Positions 23,986 to 32,455 are shown, numbered from the stretch's first letter. The stretch is DNA of 64,000 nucleotides from Bacteroidales bacterium (GCA_016280915.1 JAEEHQ010000009.1:1-64000), one strand, 5' to 3'. The notes: a model not told the origin generated them from the sequence alone. A program made the numbers and translations.

Positions 23986-24573
23986 ATGGGTATCAATATT
24001 TTTGCTCTGATTATAGGTGCCATCTTCGTCAACAACGTAGTCCTGGCACAGTTCCTCGGCATCTGCCCCTTCTTGGGCGTTTCCAAAGATGTGAAGAGTT
24101 CTATCGGCATGAGTGGCGCAGTTTTCTTCGTCATGTTGCTTGCCACTTTGGTAACATGGTTGATATACACCTACGTGCTCATTCCCTTCAACTTAGGATA
24201 TCTCCAAACCATTGCTTACATTCTGGTCATCGCCGGCCTTGTCCAGATGGTTGAAATCGTCCTCAAGAAGATTGCCCCGGCACTCTATCAGACGCTGGGT
24301 GTCTTCCTGCCCCTAATCACCACCAACTGTGCCGTCCTCGGTGTGGCCATCCTGGTCGTCCAAAAGAACATGAACCTTCTCGAGAGCGTCATCTATGCCG
24401 CCAGCATAGCCGTGGGCTTTGCCTTGGCCATTGTCATCTTCGCCGGTTTGCGCGAGCAGATGGAGCTCACCGGTGTCCCCAAGGGCATGAAAGGCGTTCC
24501 TATTGCGCTGGTTACCGCCGGCATCCTTGCCATGGCCTTCATGGGCTTCAATGGTCTGGTTCCTCTGCCCTAA
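23986..24573 (+). CDS. rnfA: electron transport complex subunit RnfA/RsxA
   Basis: The 195-residue protein has six membrane segments and the family pattern NNVVLAQFLGICPFLGVSK near the N-terminus, with PLITTNCAVLG in the fourth helix. RnfA (paralogous to NqrE) is one of six subunits of the Rnf complex, which couples ferredoxin:NAD oxidoreduction to ion pumping. The other subunits (RnfB, C, D, G, E) are not adjacent here: the gene is alone between a C69 dipeptidase and a small lipoprotein and has its own promoter. In most Bacteroidales rnfA is the last gene of an rnfBCDGEA operon, so a separated rnfA is unusual. NqrE is a possible alternative assignment. Confidence 0.88.
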   Translation: MGINIFALIIGAIFVNNVVLAQFLGICPFLGVSKDVKSSIGMSGAVFFVMLLATLVTWLIYTYVLIPFNLGYLQTIAYILVIAGLVQMVEIVLKKIAPALYQTLGVFLPLITTNCAVLGVAILVVQKNMNLLESVIYAASIAVGFALAIVIFAGLREQMELTGVPKGMKGVPIALVTAGILAMAFMGFNGLVPLP

Positions 24574-24668
24574 AAATGGTACAAAAAGAGCATGAAATTC
24601 TACAATTTCCCGACTAAAAATACTGAATTTCAGGGGGAAAACTAGAGAGAATGTCAAAAAAGTTGCGT

Positions 24669-24696
24669 TTTTAACATTTTGAATTTTAACATTTTG
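24669..24696 (+). repeat. two copies of TTTTAACATTTTG upstream of the small lipoprotein
   Basis: TTTTAACATTTTG occurs at 24669-24681 and again at 24684-24696, a 15-base period. The pair sits about 60 bases upstream of the lipoprotein promoter and could be a repeated binding site. Confidence 0.55.
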
Positions 24697-24751
24697 TGAA
24701 CGCGTTAAGTTTTTTTGACATTTTTTTTCTCTTTAGTCGTAGAAAATATAT

Positions 24752-24759
24752 TACTTTTG
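24752..24759 (+). promoter_or_regulatory. −7 box for the small lipoprotein gene
   Basis: TACTTTTG followed by CATCC fits the −7 element, with a long leader of about 90 bases to the start codon at 24851. Confidence 0.55.
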
Positions 24760-24850
24760 CATCCGATTTCGAACCAAACAAGGGACGAACAAAATAAAAA
24801 AAGAAGTATTAATAACCTAGTATAGATAACTTTAAAAAAAAATTAGAGAA

Positions 24851-25045
24851 ATGAAAAAAGTAATGTTCCTTATGGCTGTCGCTGGCATGTTCGCTTTCGC
24901 AGCTTGCAACAACACTCCTGCTGAGGAGACCGTTATTGACACTCCCGCCGTTGAAGAGATGGTTGAAGAGACCCCCGTTGACAGCATGGCTGCTGAGGCC
25001 GTTGAGGCTGTTGCCGAAGAGGCTGTTGAGGCTGTTGCTGAATAA
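24851..25045 (+). CDS. very small acidic repeat lipoprotein
   Basis: The 64-residue product has a lipoprotein signal (MKKVMFLMAVAGMFAFAAC, Cys19). A mature part of only about 45 residues follows, almost free of aromatic residues and rich in Glu, Ala and Val. Its end repeats the words AVEAVAE. I recognise no family. The gene has its own promoter with a duplicated upstream motif and ends at a very strong terminator, which suggests a highly expressed, stand-alone, small surface or periplasmic lipoprotein, similar in style to Lpp-type or spacer lipoproteins. Function is unknown. Confidence 0.75.
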   Translation: MKKVMFLMAVAGMFAFAACNNTPAEETVIDTPAVEEMVEETPVDSMAAEAVEAVAEEAVEAVAE

Positions 25046-25062
25046 TCACGACGCAAACGAAC

Positions 25063-25097
25063 AAAAAATAAGGTCGACTCAGTCGACCTTATTTTTT
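25063..25097 (+). terminator. strong rho-independent terminator
   Basis: AAAAAATAAGGTCGACT (25063-25079) and AGTCGACCTTATTTTTT (25081-25097) form a 17-bp perfect arm pair with a one-base centre, so a loop of three to five bases is expected. The T-run is part of the right arm. Confidence 0.9.
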
Positions 25098-25133
25098 TGT
25101 ATCTATTTTTATTGATTATCTATATTTTTTTCG

Positions 25134-25141
25134 TACCTTTG
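25134..25141 (+). promoter_or_regulatory. −7 box for trpS
   Basis: TACCTTTG followed by CATTTT lies about 70 bases upstream of the trpS start codon. Confidence 0.6.
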
Positions 25142-25209
25142 CATTTTATTTGAAAACGAGGGATTCTATAGTCCCTGTTCAATACCAGACATAACAAACG
25201 CAACTGACT

Positions 25210-26220
25210 ATGACAGATATCATCAAGCGAGAAATCGTCTGCAGCGGCATTCGTCCCACAGGCAATCTCCATTTGGGCAACTACTTCGGTGCCCTCCGCA
25301 ATTTCGTCCGCATGCAGGACGAGCACGACTGCTACTTTTTCATTGCCGACTACCACTCTCTAACCACCCACCCTACCCCTGGCAGCATCTACGGTGATGC
25401 CAGCAAGATAATGGCAGCCTACCTGGCTGCTGGCCTCGACCCTGACAAAGCGACGATCTATCTGCAAAGCGACCTCCCTGAAACCATAGAGCTCTACCTC
25501 TTCTTCAATATGAACGCCTATCTTGGCGAACTGGAACGCGTCACCTCATTCAAAGACAAGGTGCGTCAAAATCCTAACAACGTCAATGCCGGTCTGCTGA
25601 CCTACCCCACCCTCATGGCTGCCGACATCCTTATCCACAAGGCCACCCGTGTGCCTGTGGGTAAAGACCAAGAGCAACACTTGGAGATGACACGCACCTT
25701 TGCACAAAGGTTTAACAACATGTATCACTCAGAGGTATTTCCTCTGCCGCAGGCCATAGGATCGGCCAACGGACTGGTGAAGATTCCTGCCCTCAATGGT
25801 GCGGGCAAGATGGGCAAAAGCGAAGGTGAGGCAAGCACTATCTTCCTCACCGACGAACCCGCGGTGATACGCAAGAAGATAATGAAGGCCAAAAGCGACA
25901 GCGGCCCCACCGAGATGAACCAGAAGAAACCTGAAGAGATTGAGAACCTCTTCCAACTGCTGCGCGTGGTTTCGACCGAAGAGACCGTGGAGTATTTCGA
26001 CGACCTGTATAACCGCTGCCAGATACGCTACGGCGACCTGAAAAAACAGCTGGCAGAAGATATGGTGGCATTTGTTGAGCCTATCCGCCAGCGCATTATC
26101 GAATATCAGGCCGACGATGCCCGCCTGCGCCGCGTGCTGGACCAGGGCAAAGAGAAAGCGCACGAAAGTGCCCACAAGACCCTTCAGGAAGTCCGCCACG
26201 TTATCGGCTACCGCGACTAA
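25210..26220 (+). CDS. trpS: tryptophanyl-tRNA synthetase
   Basis: The 336-residue enzyme charges tRNA(Trp). Class I signatures are present: the HIGH-type PTGNLHLGNYFG (HLGN at 21-24) and the KMSKS-type KMGKS at residues 200-204. Length fits the bacterial TrpS family. It is followed 32 bases later by the mannose-1-phosphate guanylyltransferase gene on the same strand, and a terminator lies only after that gene, so the two are likely one transcript. Confidence 0.95.
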   Translation: MTDIIKREIVCSGIRPTGNLHLGNYFGALRNFVRMQDEHDCYFFIADYHSLTTHPTPGSIYGDASKIMAAYLAAGLDPDKATIYLQSDLPETIELYLFFNMNAYLGELERVTSFKDKVRQNPNNVNAGLLTYPTLMAADILIHKATRVPVGKDQEQHLEMTRTFAQRFNNMYHSEVFPLPQAIGSANGLVKIPALNGAGKMGKSEGEASTIFLTDEPAVIRKKIMKAKSDSGPTEMNQKKPEEIENLFQLLRVVSTEETVEYFDDLYNRCQIRYGDLKKQLAEDMVAFVEPIRQRIIEYQADDARLRRVLDQGKEKAHESAHKTLQEVRHVIGYRD

Positions 26221-26252
26221 GTATTCCCCTAACCCCCACAAAAACATACACT

Positions 26253-27287
26253 ATGAACAACCAAGTAGTCATCATGGCCGGCGGTATCGGGAGCCGATTC
26301 TGGCCGCTCAGCACCCCTGAATTCCCAAAACAGTTTATCGATATTCTGGGTTGTGGCCGCACCCTCATACAGCTCACTGTCGACCGCTTCAAAGGAGTGT
26401 GTCCCATGTCCATTTTCTGGGTGGTTACCAATGCCGCCTATGTAGATATCGTACGCCAACAGCTCCCCGACATGCCACCTTCGCATATCCTAGCAGAGCC
26501 TGCCGCACGCAACACCGCCCCCTGCATTGCATGGGCTTGCTGGCGCATCCGCCAGGAAGACCCCAACGCCAACGTGGTGGTCACACCCGCCGACGCCGTG
26601 GTCATGAATCCTGAAGAATTCCGCCGTGTCATCAACAATGCCCTGGCCTTTACCGCCCAAAGCAATGCCATCGTAACCATCGGCATCAAGCCCAGCCGAC
26701 CAGAGACTGGTTACGGCTACATCAAATGCCATCCTACAAAGAAAGCCGAGGGCGAGATCCTTCCCGTTGAAGCGTTCAAGGAGAAACCCAACCTCGAGAC
26801 CGCCGAGCAATATCTTGCCGATGGAGGTTACCTTTGGAATGCCGGCATCTTTGTGTGGAATGTCGCCACCATCACCAATGCCATTGAGACATACAAGCCC
26901 AACCTGGCCAACGACATGAACAATATGAAGAGCGATGCAGACGTGCAGACCATCTTCCCCAACTGTGAGAAAATCTCCATCGACTATGCCGTCATGGAGC
27001 CTGCCGCTGCAGAGGGCAAGGTTTTCACCCATCCTGCCGACTTTGGCTGGAGCGACCTCGGCAACTGGGCCTCTCTGCACGACAAGCTCAGTCACGACAA
27101 CAATGGCAACGGCGTGGTAGGCAACATCCACCTCTATGAATGCAACAACTGCGTTGTGCATGCCGAGGATGCCAAGAAAGTCGTCCTGCAAGGATTGGAC
27201 AGCTACATCGTCTCCGAAAAAGGCGGACAAATCCTCGTCTGCCGTCGCAGCGAAGAGCAACGCATCAAAGAATTCTCACAGAATTAG
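26253..27287 (+). CDS. manC: mannose-1-phosphate guanylyltransferase
   Basis: The 344-residue protein begins with the nucleotidyltransferase signature MAGGIGSRFWPLSTPEFPKQ and has a second conserved segment VDWAVME-like (SIDYAVMEPAA) and FGWSDLGNW. It lacks the C-terminal cupin isomerase domain of bifunctional ManC proteins and so should only make GDP-mannose from mannose-1-phosphate and GTP, feeding fucose or glycan precursor synthesis. It follows trpS closely and ends at a terminator (27306-27347). Confidence 0.93.
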   Translation: MNNQVVIMAGGIGSRFWPLSTPEFPKQFIDILGCGRTLIQLTVDRFKGVCPMSIFWVVTNAAYVDIVRQQLPDMPPSHILAEPAARNTAPCIAWACWRIRQEDPNANVVVTPADAVVMNPEEFRRVINNALAFTAQSNAIVTIGIKPSRPETGYGYIKCHPTKKAEGEILPVEAFKEKPNLETAEQYLADGGYLWNAGIFVWNVATITNAIETYKPNLANDMNNMKSDADVQTIFPNCEKISIDYAVMEPAAAEGKVFTHPADFGWSDLGNWASLHDKLSHDNNGNGVVGNIHLYECNNCVVHAEDAKKVVLQGLDSYIVSEKGGQILVCRRSEEQRIKEFSQN

Positions 27288-27305
27288 CCAGTCAAAGTAG
27301 ATGAT

Positions 27306-27347
27306 AAAAAAACTTGCCGTTACCATTGGGTCACAGCAAGTTTTTTT
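27306..27347 (+). terminator. terminator after the guanylyltransferase gene
   Basis: AAAAAAACTTGC (27306-27317) pairs with GCAAGTTTTTTT (27336-27347), an extended AT-flanked stem with an 18-base loop and T-run. Confidence 0.8.
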
Positions 27348-27401
27348 TATCCCACGAATATTTTACCCCATTTGTTCGTTTATTGAATAAAAAACATTAT
27401 T

Positions 27402-27830
27402 ATGAAACGTACATACCTACTTATTTTCGTCCTAAGCCTGCTACTATGTGCCTGCGAAGAGTCCGAATACACCACCCAGATTACCGGCACGCTCTACACC
27501 GACAGCACCCTTACCACTCCTGTGGCCAACGACACGCTGTGGTTTTGCAACTATAGGCACCAGTTGGCATACACAGACTCCACCCAAAGCATCATCATTA
27601 TCGACAGTATCGGACATTGTCTTACCGATGCCCAAGGGCGATTCGGCTTCTCTTTCTGGAACATTGATGTCAACCACCTCATTGATGCCAACGACGAGAA
27701 ATTTAAATTTGAATTCGCTCCTTTCCTCATCCTCTACAAGCAAGACACACTCTTCTCTGGCTTCTACCATTCCAACTACAGAGACCTCCTACTCTATATC
27801 GGTCGTCCCTACTACCTTATGTATAAATAA
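27402..27830 (+). CDS. lipoprotein, hypothetical
   Basis: The 142-residue protein has a lipoprotein signal (LLLCAC, Cys around 18). The mature part has strand-like segments (ITGTLYTDST, FGFSFWNIDV, LLLYIGRPYYL) that suggest a small beta-sandwich. No family is recognised. The next gene, an outer-membrane barrel, starts 13 bases downstream, so the two form an operon and may work together at the outer membrane. Confidence 0.7.
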   Translation: MKRTYLLIFVLSLLLCACEESEYTTQITGTLYTDSTLTTPVANDTLWFCNYRHQLAYTDSTQSIIIIDSIGHCLTDAQGRFGFSFWNIDVNHLIDANDEKFKFEFAPFLILYKQDTLFSGFYHSNYRDLLLYIGRPYYLMYK

Positions 27831-27843
27831 AACTTCAGCAGCC

Positions 27844-28491
27844 ATGAAAAAGTTCGTCATAATCATCCTCATCTTTTTACTATCGGCCACCCAACTCAAG
27901 GCCCAAGAACAAGACACCTTGTTACTAAAGAGACACGCTGTCACTACCAGTCCACTCCCTATTCTGTTTGGAGGAGCATTTCTCGCCACCTATGAACATG
28001 CCATGCCATGGCGTTCGTCGATAGAGTTGGAATTAGGTGCACAAGGATTCTATTGGAAAAAATATAGAGGTGGGGTGTTTGGTGCACCCACACGACCTGG
28101 CATTGTAGCCACTGCGGGATATAAATTCTATCTACCTCTTGGCAAAGTCAATAAGAAGATAGCGCTGGCAGGGGGAATCCCCTACAATAGTTTCTTTCTC
28201 AAAACGCGTCTCACCTACGTTCATCAATGGAGCAGCTACGATGTCTATGTCGGCAACAACGGCTGGGACATCATCACACAGCATTACACTTTCCACGAGA
28301 ACGACCTCTTCTTAGCCTTCATCTTAGGCTATCAGTTCGTCTCCAAGCAAGGCTTTGTGATTGCCCCTTTCATGGGCTACAATCTCCCACTCTACATTAG
28401 TGGTCCCATCCACCCCGCTGACTTCCCGGGCAGCAGTGCCGCCTATATCGGCTTCGCCACCATGGGGCTCAAGATAGGTTGGGCTTTCTGA
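27844..28491 (+). CDS. outer-membrane barrel protein, hypothetical
   Basis: A longer open frame exists upstream, but it overlaps the lipoprotein gene. The ATG at 27844 gives a clean signal peptide (MKKFVIIILIFLLSATQLKA) and a 215-residue product. Alternating hydrophobic strands such as IELELGAQGFYW, GIVATAGYKFYL and FATMGLKIGWAF with a C-terminal aromatic residue indicate a beta-barrel. It is coupled to the lipoprotein gene 13 bases upstream. Function is unknown. Confidence 0.75.
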   Translation: MKKFVIIILIFLLSATQLKAQEQDTLLLKRHAVTTSPLPILFGGAFLATYEHAMPWRSSIELELGAQGFYWKKYRGGVFGAPTRPGIVATAGYKFYLPLGKVNKKIALAGGIPYNSFFLKTRLTYVHQWSSYDVYVGNNGWDIITQHYTFHENDLFLAFILGYQFVSKQGFVIAPFMGYNLPLYISGPIHPADFPGSSAAYIGFATMGLKIGWAF

Positions 28492-28528
28492 TAGTTACTG
28501 ACAACAATACTACCCAAAGAATAATACC

Positions 28529-29302
28529 TTAGCGGTCAAGCCTAAAAAGAGTATTGGCAGCAAAGGTGGTGACCTCAGCTACCTCGTCCATACTTACACC
28601 GCGCAACTCGGCTATCTTGGAAGCGATAATGGGGATATAGGCGCTCTCGTTGCGCTTGCCCCGATAGGGGACGGGGGAGAGATAAGGAGCGTCTGTTTCC
28701 AATACAATGCGTTCCAATGGCACCTTAGCAGCCACCTCAGCCAGAGTGGCATTCTTGAAGGTGACCACACCTCCCACACCGATATAGAATCCCATTTCGA
28801 CTGCCTTGAGAGCCTCCTGCACGCTGCCACCAAAGCAGTGCATCACGCCTCTAAAGGAACCGTAATTTAGGTCGCGCAACAGTCCGAAAAGCTCGTTGTA
28901 GGCCTTGCGCACATGCAGGCAAACAGGCAGATCCAGCTGGCGTGCCCAGCGCATTTGTCGCCGCAACACCTCCTTCTGTTCTTCGAGGAAAGTCTTATCC
29001 CAATAAAGGTCAAGGCCTATCTCCCCCACCCCCACATAAGGATGTCCCGAATGGAAAAGTTTTTGTTCCACAATGGAGAGCTCTGCCTCGAAGTCAGCGG
29101 TGACAGAAGTGGGGTGGAGCCCCATCATCTGGCGGAAATGCTGAGGAAACGCATCCTCCAGTGCCTCTTGAGCAGCATGGCTCTGGCTGTCAATCCCGGG
29201 CAGAAGCATCAAGTCTACACCTGCTGCAACAGCTCTTTCCACGGCGACATTGCGGTCGTCGTCGAAAGCTTCATCATATAAATGGCAATGGGTGTCAATC
29301 AT
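28529..29302 (-). CDS. TatD family deoxyribonuclease/hydrolase
   Basis: The 257-residue protein starts MIDTHCHLYD, the metal-binding HxH of the TatD amidohydrolase family, and further contains GEIGLDLYW, VCLHVRKA, MHCFGGS and LETDAPYL, the remaining metal and active-site motifs. TatD proteins are metal-dependent nucleases involved in 3'-end processing and repair. The start codon overlaps the stop of the upstream DUF2520-type gene by four bases, so they are translationally coupled. Confidence 0.92.
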   Translation of the reverse strand: MIDTHCHLYDEAFDDDRNVAVERAVAAGVDLMLLPGIDSQSHAAQEALEDAFPQHFRQMMGLHPTSVTADFEAELSIVEQKLFHSGHPYVGVGEIGLDLYWDKTFLEEQKEVLRRQMRWARQLDLPVCLHVRKAYNELFGLLRDLNYGSFRGVMHCFGGSVQEALKAVEMGFYIGVGGVVTFKNATLAEVAAKVPLERIVLETDAPYLSPVPYRGKRNESAYIPIIASKIAELRGVSMDEVAEVTTFAANTLFRLDR

Positions 29303-30069
29303 TTTACCTCCATGCGGTTCTGAATCAAGTGGGTGAGCTCGTTGTAGAGTTTCAGTAATTGGGGGTCGTCGGCAAGGAGGGCACGGTGGGCATCCAACGT
29401 TTTCTCGTCCTTGCGGATGGCAGGACCGGTCATTTGATAGCGCACATCACCCAGCTGCACCTTCTGGGCAGTAGTGGTGATAATAGGATAAAGAATCTCA
29501 AATGGAACACCGTGCTCATCGCATAGTTGTTGTGCCATGCCATAGAGGCAATTGGTGAAATTGTTCACCATCACAGCGGTGAGGTGCAGATAACGTCGCT
29601 GCTCCTGGTTCGTGTGATAGATATGGTCAGATACCCCACCTATGAGTTCTTCAATGTCGTTTTCGGTCTGAAGCGTGTTACCCTCTATGCAGAAAGGCAG
29701 CTCGCTATAGTTGAGGGCGACATCGCGGATGAAAGTCTGTGGTGACCAGAGGACACCATAGCGACTACTGGTGGAATGAAGCACCTCGATAGAGGTGGCA
29801 CCCGAAGTGTGTAACACCAGCGCATCGCCAAGATGAAGAATCGGTGCAACCTCGTGAAGGGCGTCATCGCTGATAGCCATAATAAAGACTGCTGACTGCA
29901 GGCGTAACTGGGAAAAATCGTTGATAGGTTCCGCCTCAACCTTGTCGGCTAACAGTTGGGCATGTGCAAGACTACGCGACCAAACTTGGTCAATTGAGTG
30001 ACCACGTTGATACATGGCCCTCGCAAAGTGGGTTGCCACATTGCCCGAGCCGATGACCGAAATTTTCAT
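29299..30069 (-). CDS. Rossmann-fold oxidoreductase with DUF2520 domain
   Basis: The 256-residue protein has an N-terminal NAD(P)-binding fold beginning MKISVIGSGNVATHFARA, similar to NADP oxidoreductase coenzyme F420-dependent/ProC-like enzymes, and a C-terminal helical DUF2520 domain with HLTAVMVNNFTNCLYGMA. Members are conserved in Bacteroidetes; a substrate is unknown. It sits in a tight operon, six bases after a DUF2795 gene and overlapping TatD by four bases. Confidence 0.82.
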   Translation of the reverse strand: MKISVIGSGNVATHFARAMYQRGHSIDQVWSRSLAHAQLLADKVEAEPINDFSQLRLQSAVFIMAISDDALHEVAPILHLGDALVLHTSGATSIEVLHSTSSRYGVLWSPQTFIRDVALNYSELPFCIEGNTLQTENDIEELIGGVSDHIYHTNQEQRRYLHLTAVMVNNFTNCLYGMAQQLCDEHGVPFEILYPIITTTAQKVQLGDVRYQMTGPAIRKDEKTLDAHRALLADDPQLLKLYNELTHLIQNRMEVK

Positions 30070-30075
30070 GTTAGC

Positions 30076-30297
30076 TTAGTATTCATCTTCTTCGAAGAAG
30101 AAGTCCTCCTTGGTGGGATAGTCGGGCCAAAGGTCCTCGATGCTGTCGTATGCGTCGCCCTCGTCCTCAATCTCCATCAGGTTTTCTATTACCTCCATTG
30201 GCGCTCCTGTGCGTTGGGCATAATCAATCAACTCATCTTTTGTGGCGGGCCACGGAGCATCCTCTAACTTTGTTGCCAATTCAAGTGTCCAATACAT
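30076..30297 (-). CDS. DUF2795 domain small acidic protein
   Basis: The ATG at 30297 gives a 73-residue protein MYWTLELATKLEDAPWPATK, with repeated acidic segments and the end WPDYPTKEDFFFEEDEY. This is the typical sequence of the small DUF2795 proteins of Bacteroidales. The upstream in-frame extension is rich in Lys and was not chosen because the family starts at MYWTLE. Function is unknown. It is the first gene of the operon with the DUF2520-type gene and TatD. Confidence 0.82.
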   Translation of the reverse strand: MYWTLELATKLEDAPWPATKDELIDYAQRTGAPMEVIENLMEIEDEGDAYDSIEDLWPDYPTKEDFFFEEDEY

Positions 30298-30409
30298 GAT
30301 AACAGTTGTTTTTTTTTGTTTTTTAGGTGTCTTTTTCTCAAGACGTATCACATCTATTTCGTTATCTTATAAGCACCTAAAAATTCATATACTACTTTTA
30401 ATTTTTTTG

Positions 30410-30417
30410 CAAAAATA
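30410..30417 (-). promoter_or_regulatory. −7 box for the DUF2795-DUF2520-TatD operon
   Basis: The minus strand reads TATTTTTG followed by CAAAAAAA, about 112 bases upstream of the first start codon. Confidence 0.5.
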
Positions 30418-30507
30418 CACTTTTTCCCGAATAATACAAACCATTTATAAAAAATTATATGCCGTATGTGACCAATCAAATAATAGCCAGCTATTTATCA
30501 AAGAAAA

Positions 30508-30540
30508 ACATAGGCTACCGAGGGACCCGATAACCTATGT
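30508..30540 (-). terminator. terminator after the PduO-type gene
   Basis: ACATAGG (30508-30514) and CCTATGT (30534-30540) pair around a 19-base loop. On the minus strand TTTTTCTTTG follows, so it ends the operon whose last gene stops at 30566. Confidence 0.6.
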
Positions 30541-30565
30541 CTTTTTTCAGAACGACAAGTTTTCT

Positions 30566-31105
30566 CTACTCAAAAAACGACTCCTCCTGACCCTTCGAAA
30601 CAACCAAATGGCGTGAAAGGACAAAGAAGAAATCGGAGAGGCGATTGACGTAACAACTAACGTCTTCTGCCACAGGGTGCTCCTGTGCCAAACGAACGAT
30701 GCAGCGTTCGGCACGACGACACACCGTCCTGCAAACATGACACTGGGCAGAGGCCACATTTCCACCCGGTATGATAAAATGGCGGAATTTAGGCAAAGTT
30801 TCCTGTAGGCTGTCTATTGCCGCCTCCACTTCGCTCACCGCGTCGGAGGCCAGTTTTGGCAGCTCATAGGGCAGCTCTTTCTCCGTAGCCAAGAGCGTTT
30901 GAACAATGAAAAGGTTGTGCTGCACCTTCTTGAGAAAATCATAATACACAGCGTCCTCCTGACGAATCTGCTCTGCCAGAAGTCCCACATGTGAGTTAAG
31001 TTCGTCCACCGTGCCGTAGGCTTCCACTCGGTCGTCGCATTTGAGCACCCGTGTTCCACCCACCAGCGAGGTAGTGCCTTTGTCTCCTGTTTTAGTGTAA
31101 ATCAT
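30566..31105 (-). CDS. PduO-type corrinoid adenosyltransferase
   Basis: The 179-residue protein starts MIYTKTGDKGTTSLVGGTRV, the ATP-binding signature of the PduO family, followed by RVEAYGTVDELNSHVGL, FIIPGG and CRTVCRRAERCIV. It transfers the adenosyl group of ATP to cob(I)alamin. The product, adenosylcobalamin, is the cofactor needed by the class II ribonucleotide reductase at 17594. The gene lies five bases after the Nfu gene, in a probable operon that starts with Mrp, and ends at a hairpin terminator. Confidence 0.9.
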   Translation of the reverse strand: MIYTKTGDKGTTSLVGGTRVLKCDDRVEAYGTVDELNSHVGLLAEQIRQEDAVYYDFLKKVQHNLFIVQTLLATEKELPYELPKLASDAVSEVEAAIDSLQETLPKFRHFIIPGGNVASAQCHVCRTVCRRAERCIVRLAQEHPVAEDVSCYVNRLSDFFFVLSRHLVVSKGQEESFFE

Positions 31106-31110
31106 ATTGA

Positions 31111-31356
31111 TTAAATTTTTTCAACAGACTTGACCTCTGGGATGACGCGCTTTAAGGAGGTTTCAATACCCTGTTTGAGGGTCTGCATGGCGTGGGGGCA
31201 TGAGCCACAATGGCCGGTAAGGCGCACCATGACAACACCCTCGTTGGTCATGTCGACATACTCTACGTCGCCTCCGTCCTGTTGGAGGTAGGGGCGGATT
31301 TGATTGAGGGCGTTCTTCACGCGAACCTCAATGACAGATTTCTCTTGGTCGGTCAT
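31111..31356 (-). CDS. NifU C-terminal (Nfu)-type Fe-S scaffold protein
   Basis: The 81-residue protein is a single Nfu domain: a C50-G-S-C53 pair within LTGHCGSCPHAMQT binds an iron-sulfur cluster. Such proteins carry clusters to targets. Only 25 bases separate it from the Mrp-type ATPase gene upstream. Both families are linked to Fe-S cluster delivery, so the pairing is functional. Confidence 0.9.
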   Translation of the reverse strand: MTDQEKSVIEVRVKNALNQIRPYLQQDGGDVEYVDMTNEGVVMVRLTGHCGSCPHAMQTLKQGIETSLKRVIPEVKSVEKI

Positions 31357-31381
31357 AATCTAATGCACTTAGGGTTACTAA

Positions 31382-32455
31382 TTATTCACTTTTGCTGTTG
31401 ACTTTGCATATCTCGCGGATGGTGTTGTTGGCCAACTCCATGAAGGCACGGCTCTCGGGGGTCTCTTCCTCTGAGAGGAGCGCGATAGGACGACCACTGT
31501 CGCCACTCTCGGCGATGCTCTGCACCAATGGTATTTCACCCAGCAAGGGCACATTCATTTCCTCGGCAAGGCGTTTACAACCCTCTTTGCCAAAGATATA
31601 GTACTTATTGTTGGGCAACTCAGCGGGAGTGAAATAGGCCATATTCTCCACAAAACCCAGCACCGGGATGTTGATGGCAGGATTGCTGAAGAGTTCCACA
31701 CCGCGCACCACGTCGGCCAGTGCCACCTGCTGCGGGGTGCTGACGATGATGGCACCATTCACGGGGAGAGTCTGAGCCAGCGAGAGCTGCACATCGCCTG
31801 TTCCGGGAGGCATGTCCACCACCAAGTAGTCAATTTCATCCCACCAAGTCTCTGTTGCCAACTGCTTGAGGGCGTTGGAGGCCATCGGTCCGCGCCATGC
31901 CAGCGCCTTGTCGGGGTCCACCAGGAAACCTATCGACATCAACTTGATGCCATAACGCTCAATAGGAGTCATATAGGTCTTGCCCGCGATATTCTTGCCA
32001 TAAACATCCTCGCCACTCACATTGAACATAATGGGGATAGAAGGGCCGTAGATATCGGCATCAATCAGGCCCACGCTGGCACCCGTCTTGGCCAACGATA
32101 TGGCCAGATTGACGGCCACGGTGCTCTTACCCACACCGCCTTTGCCAGAAGCCACTACGATGCAGTTCTTCACGCCCGGCATCAGGTCATGCGGGTCGGG
32201 TTGTGGCACCTCGTGAGTAGTCAGGTTCACAGTCACCTCGGCCTCGTGGTCGACAAACTCGTGGATAGCCTCCACGCAGTCGTCGCTCATGCGTTTCTTC
32301 ATGGGGCATCCCGCGGTGGTCAGCACCAGGTCAAAAGAGACCTTCTTGCCATCAATGGCTATATTCTCAATCATGCCCAACTCTATCAGGTTGCGGCCGA
32401 GGTCGGGGTCATCCACATGGCTCAAGGCCATTTTTATCATATCTGTTGTAATCAT
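31382..32455 (-). CDS. Mrp/NBP35 family Fe-S carrier ATPase
   Basis: The 357-residue protein has an N-terminal MIP18-like (DUF59) domain (residues 1-80) and a P-loop NTPase domain with the deviant Walker A GKGGVGKS at 104-111, DADIYGPS and VDMPPGTGD. Mrp-type proteins bind and transfer iron-sulfur clusters. The canonical C-terminal CxxC pair is replaced by FTPAELPNNKYY, a variant common to Bacteroidetes. The operon continues with the Nfu gene and the PduO-type gene. The upstream thioredoxin-like gene is separated by about 100 bases. Confidence 0.92.
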   Translation of the reverse strand: MITTDMIKMALSHVDDPDLGRNLIELGMIENIAIDGKKVSFDLVLTTAGCPMKKRMSDDCVEAIHEFVDHEAEVTVNLTTHEVPQPDPHDLMPGVKNCIVVASGKGGVGKSTVAVNLAISLAKTGASVGLIDADIYGPSIPIMFNVSGEDVYGKNIAGKTYMTPIERYGIKLMSIGFLVDPDKALAWRGPMASNALKQLATETWWDEIDYLVVDMPPGTGDVQLSLAQTLPVNGAIIVSTPQQVALADVVRGVELFSNPAINIPVLGFVENMAYFTPAELPNNKYYIFGKEGCKRLAEEMNVPLLGEIPLVQSIAESGDSGRPIALLSEEETPESRAFMELANNTIREICKVNSKSE

